Positions 35,147 to 44,508 of a stretch of DNA of 64,000 nucleotides are shown in pieces (the first letter of the stretch is position 1; each line of letters opens with the position of its first letter). The DNA comes from Eubacterium sp. ER2. GTDB lineage: Bacteria > Bacillota > Clostridia > Lachnospirales > Lachnospiraceae. Location: the NCBI RefSeq assembly GCF_000765215.1, contig NZ_JPJE01000006.1:62001-126000 (forward strand), in the 5' to 3' direction. The position numbers and the translations under genes are program-made. Below the pieces are notes generated by a model, which made no database searches, was not told the origin of the DNA, and was given only the letters and a program-made list of their open reading frames with translations.

Positions 35147-36136
35147 TTACCGATTTCCTGTCGGAAGCGTGCGGATCTGGCCTGGCAGATACTTCTCCAG
35201 CGTCACCCGGCTGGCCGCCGGCGACAGGAATTCCTGGGTGGAGAGCATGGATTTCTGCTGCTGGGACAGCTCCTCGTGTTCAAAATGCTGCCTGTACTGC
35301 CGGGGAGAGCAGCCGAACTGCCGCCGGAACCCCTGGTTAAAATATTTGATGTCAGAGAAGCCGCAGGCAATGCTGATGTCCAGGAGAGAAAAGTCCGTCA
35401 GAAGGAGAAGCTGGCGGGCTTTTTCGCATCTCATTTTCATCACATAGGACTGAAAGGACATACCGAAGACAGACTTGAAAAAGTGGGACAGGTAGCTCAT
35501 GGACAGTCCCAGCTCCTGCGCCAGGTCCGTGAGGAGCAGCTTCTCGGAGTAGTGGCTGTCTATGTAGCTGCTGATCTTCCTGACCCGCCGGGCTCTGGTG
35601 GCGGAGAGCTGCCGCTCCTTTTCCGAGATGCGGACGCAGGGAAGATACCGGGGCAGTCTCTCGAAAAAGAGACAGATCAGTCCCGCGCAGCGGAGGGCGG
35701 AATAGTCCCCGGGATGGAAGTAGGCGCTGGCAATGTTAAGGAGCATCCCTGCCAGAGAAGCCCGTATATCCGAAGCCCATGTATCCGGAACCAGCACGTC
35801 CGTATCCTGCGCATCCCGGGAGTGAGGCTCCAGGGAGAACTCCATATTTTCTATCTGGGGAAAGATCGGCCCGAAAAAGGAGGGGGAGATCTGCAGGGAC
35901 AGGATCAGGGCGGGCTGCTTTGCGATCAGCTCGTGGCTGGTAAAGGGGTTAATGACCCAGAGGCTGCCCTTCTCATAGGTGTGCTCCCTCCCCCTGGACA
36001 GCAGGCACACCGTCCCCTCCAGGAGCAGACAGATCTCAAAATCCTTATGTATATGGGGCGTCCGGTAGAGGAGATTGACCATGAAAACCTTGTACTGGCC
36101 GGCCCCGTGGGAAATCACTTCAAATTCATCTTTCAT
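35147..36136 (-). CDS. AraC-family regulator of the sugar operon
   Basis: A 329-aa regulator with an N-terminal cupin (LYRTPHIHKDFEICLLLEG, GSLWVINPFTSHEL) and C-terminal AraC domain (LTDLAQELGLSMSYLSHFFK; LLDISIACGFSDIKYFNQGF). A ~40-residue tail follows the HTH domain. It is divergent from the dehydrogenase/isomerase operon, which it is expected to activate in response to a sugar. Confidence 0.85.
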   Translation of the reverse strand: MKDEFEVISHGAGQYKVFMVNLLYRTPHIHKDFEICLLLEGTVCLLSRGREHTYEKGSLWVINPFTSHELIAKQPALILSLQISPSFFGPIFPQIENMEFSLEPHSRDAQDTDVLVPDTWASDIRASLAGMLLNIASAYFHPGDYSALRCAGLICLFFERLPRYLPCVRISEKERQLSATRARRVRKISSYIDSHYSEKLLLTDLAQELGLSMSYLSHFFKSVFGMSFQSYVMKMRCEKARQLLLLTDFSLLDISIACGFSDIKYFNQGFRRQFGCSPRQYRQHFEHEELSQQQKSMLSTQEFLSPAASRVTLEKYLPGQIRTLPTGNR

Positions 36137-36337
36137 CTGTTATCCACCTCCCTTCCAGTATACAGAAATCACAGAAGACGTGCAAATAAAAAAGCTAATT
36201 TGTCATAGTCCGAACATGAATTAATCCATGCAGGATCTCTCCCTCTGTCCTATAGTAGAGCTATAGAAATTCTCACGGAAGAGACCGCCAGGAGGCTGGC
36301 GGGAGACAGGAGAAATGAAAAAAGGAGGTTTGACAGT
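36137..36337 (+). promoter_or_regulatory. Divergent control region of the sugar operon
   Basis: The 201-nt gap contains TATAGT (36251-36256) as a possible -10 box without a good -35, consistent with activator dependence. CTATAG occurs twice with a 5-nt gap (near 36250-36266). A hairpin CGCCAG/CTGGCG (36286-36291 with 36296-36301) sits in the leader, and AAAAAGGAGG precedes the first gene. Confidence 0.45.
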
Positions 36338-37477
36338 ATGAGCAGAAGATTAACCTACGGAATGGTGGGCGGAGGCCCGGGATCCTTTATCGGGGACGCC
36401 CACAGGAGAGCCATCAGCCTGGACAGCTCTGCCAGGCTGGCGGCGGGCTGCTTCTCCAGGACACCGGAGAAGTCAAAGAGCCAGGGAGAGGCACTTGGAC
36501 TTGAGCCGGAAAGATGCTACACGAACTACAGGGAGATGGCCCAGGCAGAGGGAAAGAGAGAGGACGGCATTGACTTTGTCGTTGTGGTGACACCGAACGC
36601 CACCCACTATGAGATCTGCAAGGCGTTTCTGGAGGCGGGCATCCATGTGGCCTGCGACAAGCCTCTGGCCACAGACAGCGCCCAGGCGGAGGAGCTTCAG
36701 AAGCTGGCCCAGGAGAAAGGGCTTCTTTTCATGGTCACCTACACCTACATGGGACATGTGACGGCCAAGTACATCCGGGATCTCATCAAAGCCGGAGAAA
36801 TCGGACAGATCCGAACCGTCATGGCAGAGTACCCCCAGGGATGGCTCTACAATGAGAACGACTGGGGGGGCAAGCAGGGCGAGTGGAGATGCGATCCGGC
36901 CCAGTCCGGAAGGGTCAACTGTCTGGGAGATCTGGGCACCCATGTGGAAAACGCGGTGGCTACCATGACAGGGCTGAAGGTAAAGAGAGTCCTGGCAAAA
37001 ATGGATGTGGTAGTGCCGGGCAGGAAGCTGGACGACAATGACCAGATCCTGGTGGAGTACGAAGGCGGCGCCACGGGCGTCAACTGGTCCTCCCAGTTTG
37101 CCATCGGCTGTGACAACAGCCTGCGGGTGCGCATTTACGGGTCAAAGGGAACCATCCTCTGGTTCCAGGAGAACCCGGAGGAGATAACCCTCATCAGGGA
37201 GGACGGCATTGCCCGCACCATCAAGAGAGGCTACGGAGCGGTCACGCCGGACGCGGCAAAGTACGGCAGGCTTCCGGCAGGACACACGGAGGGCTGGCTG
37301 GAGGCAATGGGAAACCTGTACGACAGCTTTACCCAGTGCGTGGAGGCCAAAGAGGACGGAACATTTACAGAGGACATGATCGATTACCCCACTGTGGCAG
37401 CAGGCGTGCAGGGCATCAGATATGTAGAGGCCTGCCTGGAGAGCAATGAGAAGGGAAACGTGTGGGTAGAGGTTTAG
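36338..37477 (+). CDS. Gfo/Idh/MocA-family oxidoreductase
   Basis: A 379-aa NAD(P)-dependent sugar dehydrogenase. The N-terminal Rossmann motif is GMVGGGPGSFIGDAHRRA; VVVTPNATHYEICKAFLEAGIHVACDKPLA is the cofactor strand with the conserved K of the (E/D)KP motif. NCLGDLGTHVENAV carries the catalytic His. Relatives oxidise sugars, inositols or glycosides, often at C3 or C2. First of five genes that together could form a complete catabolic route. Substrate not identifiable by eye. Confidence 0.85.
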   Translation: MSRRLTYGMVGGGPGSFIGDAHRRAISLDSSARLAAGCFSRTPEKSKSQGEALGLEPERCYTNYREMAQAEGKREDGIDFVVVVTPNATHYEICKAFLEAGIHVACDKPLATDSAQAEELQKLAQEKGLLFMVTYTYMGHVTAKYIRDLIKAGEIGQIRTVMAEYPQGWLYNENDWGGKQGEWRCDPAQSGRVNCLGDLGTHVENAVATMTGLKVKRVLAKMDVVVPGRKLDDNDQILVEYEGGATGVNWSSQFAIGCDNSLRVRIYGSKGTILWFQENPEEITLIREDGIARTIKRGYGAVTPDAAKYGRLPAGHTEGWLEAMGNLYDSFTQCVEAKEDGTFTEDMIDYPTVAAGVQGIRYVEACLESNEKGNVWVEV

Positions 37478-37526
37478 AAGCTGTGAATTGATCAAACAGG
37501 AAATGTCAGAAAGGAGAGACAAAGAA

Positions 37527-38528
37527 ATGGCAAGACCGGTAACAATTTTTACAGGACAGTGGGCAGACCTGCCCATGGAGGAGATGTGCCAGACTGCGCA
37601 GAAGATGGGATACGAGGGACTGGAGATCGCCTCCTGGGGACAGATCGACGTGGAGAAGGCAGCAAAGGATGAAAATTATGTGAAAGAGCTGAAGGACACG
37701 CTGGCTAAGTATGGCCTGGGATGCTGGGCCATCGGCATGCATCTGCCGGGACAGTGCGTGGGCGATGCGGAGCAGTGGGCCTATGATCCCCGGCTGGACA
37801 ACTTCGCCCCCTCGGGGCTGGCGGGCAAGCCGGAGGAAATCCGTGCCTGGGGGACTCAGCAGATGAAGTACGCGGCCCAGGCGGCAAAAAATATGGGAGT
37901 GGATACAGTCACCTTCTTTATGGGCTCTCCCATCTGGAAGATGTGGTACTCCTTCCCACAGACAAGCGAGGAGCAGGTGGAGACCGGCTATCAGAGGATC
38001 AAGGAGCTCTGGTCTCCCATCATGGATGTGTACGATGAGTGCGGCGTAAAGCTGGCTCTGGAGGTACATCCCACAGAGATCGCCTACGACTACTGGAGCA
38101 CAAAAAAGCTGCTGGAGACCTTTGACTACAGACCTACCCTGGGCATCAACTTTGACCCCAGCCACCTGATCTGGCAGGGACTGGATCCGGCTATGTTCCT
38201 CTACGACTTTGCGGACCGGATCTATCACGTACATATCAAGGACGCCAAGCTGAACCTGAACGGCCGCAACGGCATCCTGGGGTCACACATCACCTTCGGC
38301 GACCAGCGGAGAGGCTGGAACTTTGTGTCTCCGGGACACGGGGATGTAGACTTTGACAACATCATCCGGGTGCTGAACCAGATCGGCTACGACGGCCCTC
38401 TTTCCATCGAGTGGGAGGACAGCGGCATGGAGAGGATATTCGGAGGGACAGAGGCCTGCGAGTTCACAAAGCAGATCAATTTCTCACCCTCAGACGTGGC
38501 CTTTGACGATGCCCTGAAGACAGACTAA
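37527..38528 (+). CDS. Sugar phosphate isomerase/epimerase-like TIM barrel
   Basis: A 333-aa AP-endonuclease-2-fold protein. Metal-binding residues appear in order: ALEVHPTEIAY (Glu), LGINFDPSHLIWQ (Asp/His), RIYHVHIKDAK (His), and LSIEWEDSGM (Glu). Homologous folds include inosose isomerase and the alpha subunit of C-glycoside deglycosidases; however no small beta-subunit (DUF6379-like) gene lies nearby. ATG 37527 has GGAGAGAC upstream; the longer frame lacks support. It lies 50 nt after the dehydrogenase. Confidence 0.82.
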   Translation: MARPVTIFTGQWADLPMEEMCQTAQKMGYEGLEIASWGQIDVEKAAKDENYVKELKDTLAKYGLGCWAIGMHLPGQCVGDAEQWAYDPRLDNFAPSGLAGKPEEIRAWGTQQMKYAAQAAKNMGVDTVTFFMGSPIWKMWYSFPQTSEEQVETGYQRIKELWSPIMDVYDECGVKLALEVHPTEIAYDYWSTKKLLETFDYRPTLGINFDPSHLIWQGLDPAMFLYDFADRIYHVHIKDAKLNLNGRNGILGSHITFGDQRRGWNFVSPGHGDVDFDNIIRVLNQIGYDGPLSIEWEDSGMERIFGGTEACEFTKQINFSPSDVAFDDALKTD

Positions 38529-38547
38529 ATGAAAGGAAGAAAAGACA

Positions 38548-39582
38548 ATGACAAAATTTAAATTTTCAGTAGGACCATGGAATGTACACGAGGGAGCGGA
38601 CTCCTATGGACCGGCAACAAGAAAAACCATACCCATTGAGGAAAAATTTAAGAAATTCGCGGAGCTTGGCTTCTCCGCCGTGCAGTTCCACGACGACGAC
38701 GCTGTGCCGAACATCAACGACTACACGGAGGAGGAGATCAAGGAGAAGGCAAGAGAGCTGAAGAAGACGCTGGATAAGTACGGACTGAAGGCAGAGTTTG
38801 TGGCTCCCCGTCTCTGGATGGATGAGCACACTATGGACGGCGGTTTCATGAGCACCTCCAAGGAGGACAGGGACTATGCCATGTGGAGAGCTTATCGCTC
38901 CATCGACATCGCCAACGAGCTGGGGACGGATATGGTGGTTCTCTGGCTGGCAAGAGAAGGCACGCTCTGCGCGGAGAGCAAATCCCCTGTGTGGGCCACG
39001 AAGATGCTCATCGAGGCCATCAACAAGATGCTGGAGTATGATCCCAAGATCCGGGTCTGCATTGAGCCAAAGCCAAACGAGCCCATCGACAGGAGCATCT
39101 GCGGCACCATGGGACATGTGATGGCCATCTCGGCCGCTACCATCGACCCCTCCAGAGTGGGAGGAAACCTGGAGAGCGCTCACGCCATCCTGGCAGGCCT
39201 TGACCCGGCCCACGAGATCGGATTTGCCATGGCTATGGGCAAGCTGATGACCGTGCATCTCAACGACCAGAACGGCATCCGCTACGACCAGGACAAGACC
39301 TTTGGCGTGGAGAACCTGCGCGCCGCCTTCAACCAGGTGAAGGTGCTGAAGGAGAACGGCTACGGAAGCCACGGCGAGTATGTTGGACTGGACGTAAAGG
39401 CTATGCGCACCACAAAGGATGAGGACAGCTACAAGCATCTGGAGAACAGTCTGAATATCTTCAAGGCACTGGAGGAGAAGGTGGAGAGATTTGATTATGA
39501 CTTCCAGAAGAAATGCGTGGAGAACCGGGATTTTGAGGCCCTTGAGATGTATGTCATGAACCTGCTCATGGGCATCGACTAG
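38548..39582 (+). CDS. Xylose isomerase-like TIM-barrel protein
   Basis: A 344-aa protein, shorter than typical class I xylose isomerase (~390-440 aa). FSVGPWNVHEGADSYG, FSAVQFHDDDAVP, KAEFVAPRLW, CIEPKPNEP and GKLMTVHLNDQNG give the metal-site Glu, His and Asp residues in the expected order. It could interconvert an aldose and ketose. Compared with the previous gene it is a different branch of the same fold, so the operon has two non-redundant isomerases. Confidence 0.78.
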   Translation: MTKFKFSVGPWNVHEGADSYGPATRKTIPIEEKFKKFAELGFSAVQFHDDDAVPNINDYTEEEIKEKARELKKTLDKYGLKAEFVAPRLWMDEHTMDGGFMSTSKEDRDYAMWRAYRSIDIANELGTDMVVLWLAREGTLCAESKSPVWATKMLIEAINKMLEYDPKIRVCIEPKPNEPIDRSICGTMGHVMAISAATIDPSRVGGNLESAHAILAGLDPAHEIGFAMAMGKLMTVHLNDQNGIRYDQDKTFGVENLRAAFNQVKVLKENGYGSHGEYVGLDVKAMRTTKDEDSYKHLENSLNIFKALEEKVERFDYDFQKKCVENRDFEALEMYVMNLLMGID

Positions 39583-39600
39583 ACTGGAGGTAGAAGAGAA

Positions 39601-40434
39601 ATGCTTGTTACACTGAGAGAAGTACTAAAGGACGCCCGGGAGAAAAAATACGGTGTGGGACTTTTTAACACCGTCAGCCTGGAGATGGCAAAGGGCGTCC
39701 TGGGGGCGGCGGAGGAGCTGAAAAGCCCGGTTATCATCGGCACGGCCGAGGTGCTCCTTCCCTACGCCAGCCTGGAGGAGCTGGCCTATTTCCTTGTCCC
39801 CATGGCAAAGAAGGCGTCTGTTCCGGTGGTGCTCCACTTTGACCACGGGCTGACGGACACAAAGATCGTGGAGGCCCTGCGGCTGGGCTTTTCCTCCATC
39901 ATGTACGACTGCTCCACGGACACCTATGAGAACAACATCGCCCGGGTGGCCCAGATGGTGAAAATTGCAGGCATGTTCGGCGCCTCCGTGGAGGGAGAGC
40001 TGGGACATGTGGGCGCCAACGACGAGAGCGCCGGGGATGACAGCATCTACACAGAGCCGGACCAGGCCAGGGATTTTGCCCTGCGCACCGGGGTGGACGC
40101 CCTGGCGGTGGCCATCGGCACGGCCCACGGCACCTATAAGGAGAAGCCGAAGCTGGATATCGGGCGTCTGGCCCAGATTGCCGAAACCGTCCCTGCCCCG
40201 CTGGTCCTTCACGGCGGCAGCGGGCTCTCTGACGAGGATTTTAAAAACTGTGTGGCAAACGGCATCAGCAAGATCAATATCTTTACAGACATCAACTGCG
40301 CGGCCGCAAAGGCAGCCCACGACAATTACAGCCAGGGCTGCGGCCTGACAGACATCCAGAATCAGATCACAGAGGCAGTGAAGCAGGAGACCATGAAGAA
40401 AATGCGTATCTTCGGAAGCGCAGGCAGAGGGTAG
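39601..40434 (+). CDS. Class II (zinc) ketose-phosphate aldolase
   Basis: A 277-aa aldolase of the FBA/GatY/KbaY/IolJ group. PVVLHFDHGLTD holds the catalytic Asp and a zinc His; EGELGHVGAND, GTAHGTYKEKPKL and VLHGGSGLSDED supply the other zinc ligands and phosphate loop; KINIFTDINCAA closes the barrel. It would cleave a ketose-1-phosphate or 1,6-bisphosphate to dihydroxyacetone phosphate and an aldehyde. It is followed after 8 nt by the kinase gene. Confidence 0.87.
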   Translation: MLVTLREVLKDAREKKYGVGLFNTVSLEMAKGVLGAAEELKSPVIIGTAEVLLPYASLEELAYFLVPMAKKASVPVVLHFDHGLTDTKIVEALRLGFSSIMYDCSTDTYENNIARVAQMVKIAGMFGASVEGELGHVGANDESAGDDSIYTEPDQARDFALRTGVDALAVAIGTAHGTYKEKPKLDIGRLAQIAETVPAPLVLHGGSGLSDEDFKNCVANGISKINIFTDINCAAAKAAHDNYSQGCGLTDIQNQITEAVKQETMKKMRIFGSAGRG

Positions 40435-40442
40435 GTGAGTCT

Positions 40443-41501
40443 ATGGCGGGAAAGATCATTGTAGCGGGGCACATCTGCCTGGACATCACCCCAGTCTTTG
40501 CCTCCGGGAAGACGCAGCCTCTCGCCAGCGTCCTGACACCCGGAAAGCTGGTTCAGATGAAGGACGTGAACATCAGCACCGGCGGCGCCGTGGCCAACAC
40601 GGGGCTGGCGCTTAAGGTGCTGGGGGCGGACGCGGAGCTCATGGGAAAGGTGGGGGACGACGAGTTCGGACAGATCGTCCTGGACCGTCTGAGAAAATAC
40701 GGAGCGGAGGGAGGCATGCTGGTGTCCGCGGACAGCAGCACCTCCTACTCCGTGGTCATCGCTCCCCCCGGGACGGACCGTATCTTCCTCCACAACCCGG
40801 GGGCCAACGACACCTTCCGGGCAAAGGACCTGGATTTTGAAAAAATTGCACAGGCCGATTTCTTCCACTTCGGCTATCCCCCCATCATGCGGCACATGTA
40901 CGAGAACGAGGGGGAGGAGCTGGCGGGGATCTTCCGCCGGGTGAAGGAGGCAGGCCTTACCACCTCCCTTGACATGGCGGCTGTGGACCCTGACTCAGAC
41001 GCAGGGAAGGCGGACTGGGGGAAAATCCTGGAAAAAGTGCTCCCCTATGTGGATTACTTTGTGCCCAGCGCGGAGGAGCTCTGCTTTATGGCGGACAGAC
41101 CCCGCTATGAGGAATGGATGACCCGGGCAGCAGGCGGGGATGTGACCTCTGTCATCAGCGTGGAGGAGGACATCCGGCCGCTGGCAAAGAGAGTCCTTGA
41201 CATGGGGGCTTCCTGCCTCCTGATCAAATGCGGCGCGCCGGGCATGTATTTTACAGACGGGAAAAAAGAGATATTTGAGAGAAGCTATAAACCGGAGAGA
41301 GTGCTCTCCGGGACGGGAGCCGGGGACACCAGCATCGCGGCGTTCCTGAAGGCCCGGATGGAGGGGCGCTCCATAGAAGAAAGCCTCCATCTGGCAGCGG
41401 CCACAGGGGCCAGCTGCGTGGAGGCCTACGACGCTCTTGGCGGTCTTCGCTCCTTTGAGGAGCTGGAGCGCAGGATAAATGAAGGATGGGAGAAGCTGTA
41501 G
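40443..41501 (+). CDS. PfkB-family carbohydrate kinase
   Basis: A 352-aa ribokinase-family kinase. The N-terminal VAGHICLDITPVF, the substrate lid STGGAVANTGLALKVLG and the C-terminal SGTGAGDTSIAAFLK (anion hole with catalytic Asp) are diagnostic. It probably phosphorylates the ketose produced upstream so that the aldolase can cleave it. Start ATG 40443 overlaps nothing and follows GAGGGTAGGTGAG. Last gene of the operon; a convergent terminator follows. Confidence 0.86.
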   Translation: MAGKIIVAGHICLDITPVFASGKTQPLASVLTPGKLVQMKDVNISTGGAVANTGLALKVLGADAELMGKVGDDEFGQIVLDRLRKYGAEGGMLVSADSSTSYSVVIAPPGTDRIFLHNPGANDTFRAKDLDFEKIAQADFFHFGYPPIMRHMYENEGEELAGIFRRVKEAGLTTSLDMAAVDPDSDAGKADWGKILEKVLPYVDYFVPSAEELCFMADRPRYEEWMTRAAGGDVTSVISVEEDIRPLAKRVLDMGASCLLIKCGAPGMYFTDGKKEIFERSYKPERVLSGTGAGDTSIAAFLKARMEGRSIEESLHLAAATGASCVEAYDALGGLRSFEELERRINEGWEKL

Positions 41502-41536
41502 GGTGAAGGAAATGGTGCTGGTCACGCCATCACCCT
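41500..41536. terminator. Convergent terminator, sugar operon / histidine kinase
   Basis: AGGGTGA (41500-41506) pairs with TCACCCT (41530-41536), with an inner ATGGTG/CGCCAT stem. It spans the ends of the two facing genes, including the kinase stop; flanking T runs are weak. Confidence 0.5.
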
Positions 41537-43135
41537 TGTCTCCTCCACAACAGGAAAGGTGAGCTGTACCTTGAACTGGTCGCCGTCCACGGTGACCTGC
41601 AGCCCGCCTTTCATGTTTTTTACAAAGCTTTCCGCTATGGCGAGGCCCAGGCCGTGTCCCTCCGTGTTCCTGGATTTATCTCCCCTGGCGAACCGCTCCA
41701 TGATCTCCTCCGAGGTAAAATCCATCTCGTAGGCGGCGGTGTTCTTGATGGTGACCTGGACCTGGGAGGCCCGCCGCTCGGCGATGATGTAGATGCGGGT
41801 TCCGGCAAGGGAGTATTTCAGGGCGTTTCCGATCAGGTTCTGGAGCACCCGGTACATCTTTTTGCCGTCCCCTGTGAACTTGAGGGGCATCTCCGGCAGA
41901 GCCTCCCGGATGACCAGGCCGCTGCTCTTTATGGCGTCCTCCATGTCCCCCAGCGTCTGCTCCAGCAGCTTTTTCATGTCCAGCGTCTCCAGGTGGAGCT
42001 CCGCGGTGCCGCTGGTGGATTTGGACAGGTCAAAGATGTCCTGGATCATGTCCTTTAAGCTCTCCATCCGGGAGGACAGCACCTCCACGTAGTCCTTTGC
42101 CGCGTCGCTTAGGGGCTCCTGCTTTAAGAGGTCCACATACCCGATCATGGAGGTCAGAGGAGTCTTCAGGTCGTGGGATACATTGGTGATAAGGTCGATC
42201 TTCATCCGCTCCGCCCGCATCTGCTTATCCAGGATGGTCTGCAGGCTTTCGCTGATCTCTTCCAGCTGGCAGGAGGCGGGATACAGGTCCGACCTGGCAC
42301 CCAGGGAGGTGCGGACAGACAGGTTCCCGTCTGCCATGGCCCTTATCTGCCCGAGGAGCTGCCCAAGATCTGCGTAGAGCCGGTTGTTCTCAAAGGTTCG
42401 GGCGGCGGCCAGAAAGGCCAGAAGCCCGCCGGCGATGCCCAGGATGGTCAGCTCGTTTGCCCCGTACCAGGTGGAGAGCAGAAAGAAGCAGAAGATGCCA
42501 AGGAGGATGCCTCCTGCCACCAGGAAGAAGGACAGGAGATATTTTGTGCGCAGCTGCTTCTCAAAGGGAGTGGAGCTCTTCCACCTCCGGTACAGCCTGC
42601 ATGTGAAGGAGGTGTCCCCCCAGATGCCAAGAAGACGGCGCCGGATCAGCAGGATGAGGCAGCTGAGAAAGAGAAGGGCCAGGGGAAAGAAGAGGAGCGC
42701 ACAGCCAAGTGTCAGGCTCTCCAGACCGTAAAAGACGAAAAAGCCTGCCAGGGACTCGGACTGAAAGATCACAGACCTTAGCTCACCCACCCACAGAAAT
42801 CCTGTGAGGACAGCTGCGGCCAGCAAAAGCTCAGCGCTGAGCTGGTCCAGAGCCCGCACCTTCAGCTTTTTCCAGCCGTCTGCCCTGGAGCGGAAAAAGT
42901 GCAGGTAGAGATAGGCGGCCAGCGCAGCCCCCGCCAGGAGTCCAAGGCCCAGGGCGTACGTCTCCCAGATGGGGGACGAGTAGGAGACGCTGTACCACCT
43001 GATGTAAAAATTGCGCTGGTAAATAAACCTGTACGCCGCAAATGCGGCCACAGCGCCGCCAAGCAGCCAGAGCCCGAAGGCGGCTTTCGCCCAGAGGGGT
43101 ACAGATCTCAGTTTTTCTGCTGCGGATTTAATCAT
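41522..43135 (-). CDS. Membrane sensor histidine kinase
   Basis: A 537-aa kinase. About six membrane helices (residues ~15-260) come in pairs without a large extracellular domain, suggesting it senses a membrane-linked signal. A HAMP-like linker, the phosphoacceptor box (TNVSHDLKTPLTSMIGY) and the ATPase domain (NLIGNALKYSLAG, GHGLGLAIAESFVK) follow. TTG at 43156 could extend it, but ATG 43135, overlapping the regulator stop, is simpler. Cotranscribed with the response regulator. Confidence 0.88.
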   Translation of the reverse strand: MIKSAAEKLRSVPLWAKAAFGLWLLGGAVAAFAAYRFIYQRNFYIRWYSVSYSSPIWETYALGLGLLAGAALAAYLYLHFFRSRADGWKKLKVRALDQLSAELLLAAAVLTGFLWVGELRSVIFQSESLAGFFVFYGLESLTLGCALLFFPLALLFLSCLILLIRRRLLGIWGDTSFTCRLYRRWKSSTPFEKQLRTKYLLSFFLVAGGILLGIFCFFLLSTWYGANELTILGIAGGLLAFLAAARTFENNRLYADLGQLLGQIRAMADGNLSVRTSLGARSDLYPASCQLEEISESLQTILDKQMRAERMKIDLITNVSHDLKTPLTSMIGYVDLLKQEPLSDAAKDYVEVLSSRMESLKDMIQDIFDLSKSTSGTAELHLETLDMKKLLEQTLGDMEDAIKSSGLVIREALPEMPLKFTGDGKKMYRVLQNLIGNALKYSLAGTRIYIIAERRASQVQVTIKNTAAYEMDFTSEEIMERFARGDKSRNTEGHGLGLAIAESFVKNMKGGLQVTVDGDQFKVQLTFPVVEETRVMA

Positions 43136-43841
43136 ATTTTTCAATCTTGTAGCCAATTCCCCACACCACCTTTAAATATTTTGGATTTTTCGGAGTGATC
43201 TCGATCTTCTCCCGTATCCTGCGTATATGGACCATCACCGTCTTCTCACCGGCGTAGGCGTCCTCCTGCCACACCCGGCTGTAGATCTGCTCTGCCGAGA
43301 AGACGTAGCCAGGGTGCTCCATGAGAAGCTCCAGGATCTTGTACTCTGTGGCTGTCAGCCGGACCGGCTCCCCGTCCACGGTGAGCTGTTTTGTGTTCCG
43401 GTCCAGCAGGAGACCGCCGTTTTTCAGCACATTGCCGGAGCCGCTCCCCTCACCTGCCGGAGCCGCTCCCAGAGAAAAATATCTTCTCAGCTGGGACCGC
43501 ACCCGGGCCATCAGCTCCGCCGTGTTGTAGGGCTTTGTCACATAGTCGTCAGCGCCCATGGTGAGGCCGGAGACCTTGTCGCTCTCCTCCGTCTTGGCGG
43601 ACAGGATGATGACAGGGATGTTGTGCTTCTGGCGGATGCGCATGAGGGCGGAGAGCCCGTTAAGCTGCGGCATCATCACGTCCAGGAGGATCAGGTGGAC
43701 CGTGTCAGTCTCCAGCCGGTCCAGAGCCTCCATGCCGTTAAAGGCCGTCAGCACCCGGTAGCCCTCCAGCTCCAGGAGCTTGCCCAGAGAGCGGACGATC
43801 TCCCGGTCATCGTCCACTACTAAAATACTGTATTGTTCCAT
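43128..43841 (-). CDS. OmpR-family response regulator
   Basis: A 237-aa regulator with a receiver domain (VVDDDREIV acidic pocket; phospho-Asp in LILLDVMMP; Lys in DYVTKPY) and a winged-helix DNA-binding domain (TATEYKILELLMEHPG, KTVMVHIRRIREKIE, VVWGIGYKIE). ATG 43841 follows GGAGGGGATTTTG and replaces a longer annotated frame. It is divergent from the PH-domain genes across a ~155-nt gap, so those genes may be among its targets. Confidence 0.9.
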   Translation of the reverse strand: MEQYSILVVDDDREIVRSLGKLLELEGYRVLTAFNGMEALDRLETDTVHLILLDVMMPQLNGLSALMRIRQKHNIPVIILSAKTEESDKVSGLTMGADDYVTKPYNTAELMARVRSQLRRYFSLGAAPAGEGSGSGNVLKNGGLLLDRNTKQLTVDGEPVRLTATEYKILELLMEHPGYVFSAEQIYSRVWQEDAYAGEKTVMVHIRRIREKIEITPKNPKYLKVVWGIGYKIEKYD

Positions 43842-43940
43842 CAAAATCCCCTCCGTTTTTGTTTTCAAATGCAGTATAGCAGATGGATATGAGTTTTTTT
43901 CTTCATAATTCTAACATTTTTTTTAAGAAATGAGAATGGA

Positions 43941-43969
43941 TTGACCTGCTTGTATTATTGTGATAGTAT
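43941..43969 (+). promoter_or_regulatory. Promoter of the PH-domain operon
   Basis: TTGACC (43941-43946), 17-nt spacer, TAGTAT (43964-43969), ~35 nt upstream of the first gene. Confidence 0.65.
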
Positions 43970-44004
43970 AAAACAACAAAGACGATACAGAGGAGGAAAT
44001 GAAC

Positions 44005-44508
44005 ATGGTATATGAGAGGCTGTCAAAAAATGCCCTGCGCTGCATGTACGCGGCGGGGGCGGTCACAGGCGTCATCCTGCTGGCAATCATAGGGGCCGTG
44101 GATTACTTCTGGGTGTTCCCAAAGGATATTGTCATCGGGAAATGGCTCTCTTTTGGGGCGGCCCTCCTGATCCTGTTCGATGTGTGTGTCAGCCCCTGGT
44201 TCCGCTTTTATCGTTACCGCTATGGCATCAATGAGGAGTGCATTGACATACAGGAGGGCTACCTCTTCGTGAAAAGGCATATCGTACCCATTGAGAGGCT
44301 TCACAAGCTGGAAATGCGGATCGGCCCCCTGGACCGGGCCTTCGGGGTGGCGAAGGTGATCGTCACCACAGCGGGAGGGGACGTGACCATCGCTTTCCTG
44401 GACACAGAACGGGCGGAGAGGATCGCGGAAGCTCTTAAGAAGCGGATCAATGAGATCGTGGCAGAGCAGAGAGAAGAGAGGCGGGAGATGGGCCATGGAA
44501 GAAAATAA
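44005..44508 (+). CDS. Bacterial PH-domain membrane protein (YdbS-like)
   Basis: A 167-aa protein with two N-terminal membrane helices (residues ~15-60) and a bPH2 domain (GINEECIDIQEGYLFVKRHI, VPIERLHKLEMRIGPLDRAFGVAKVIV, GGDVTIAFLD). YdbS/YdbT pairs occur widely in Firmicutes; their molecular role is unclear. ATG 44005 has better spacing from AGGAGG than ATG 43999. Overlaps the next gene by 14 nt. Confidence 0.75.
   Translation: MVYERLSKNALRCMYAAGAVTGVILLAIIGAVDYFWVFPKDIVIGKWLSFGAALLILFDVCVSPWFRFYRYRYGINEECIDIQEGYLFVKRHIVPIERLHKLEMRIGPLDRAFGVAKVIVTTAGGDVTIAFLDTERAERIAEALKKRINEIVAEQREERREMGHGRK

Noticed and set aside
36338-38528. Calling this a C-glycoside deglycosidase locus
   Set aside because: The required small beta subunit gene is absent, and the dehydrogenase/isomerase pairing occurs in many other pathways.
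38548-39582. Calling this gene xylA outright
   Set aside because: It has xylose-isomerase-like motifs, but its length and operon context differ and no xylulokinase is present, so only the fold-level name is given.
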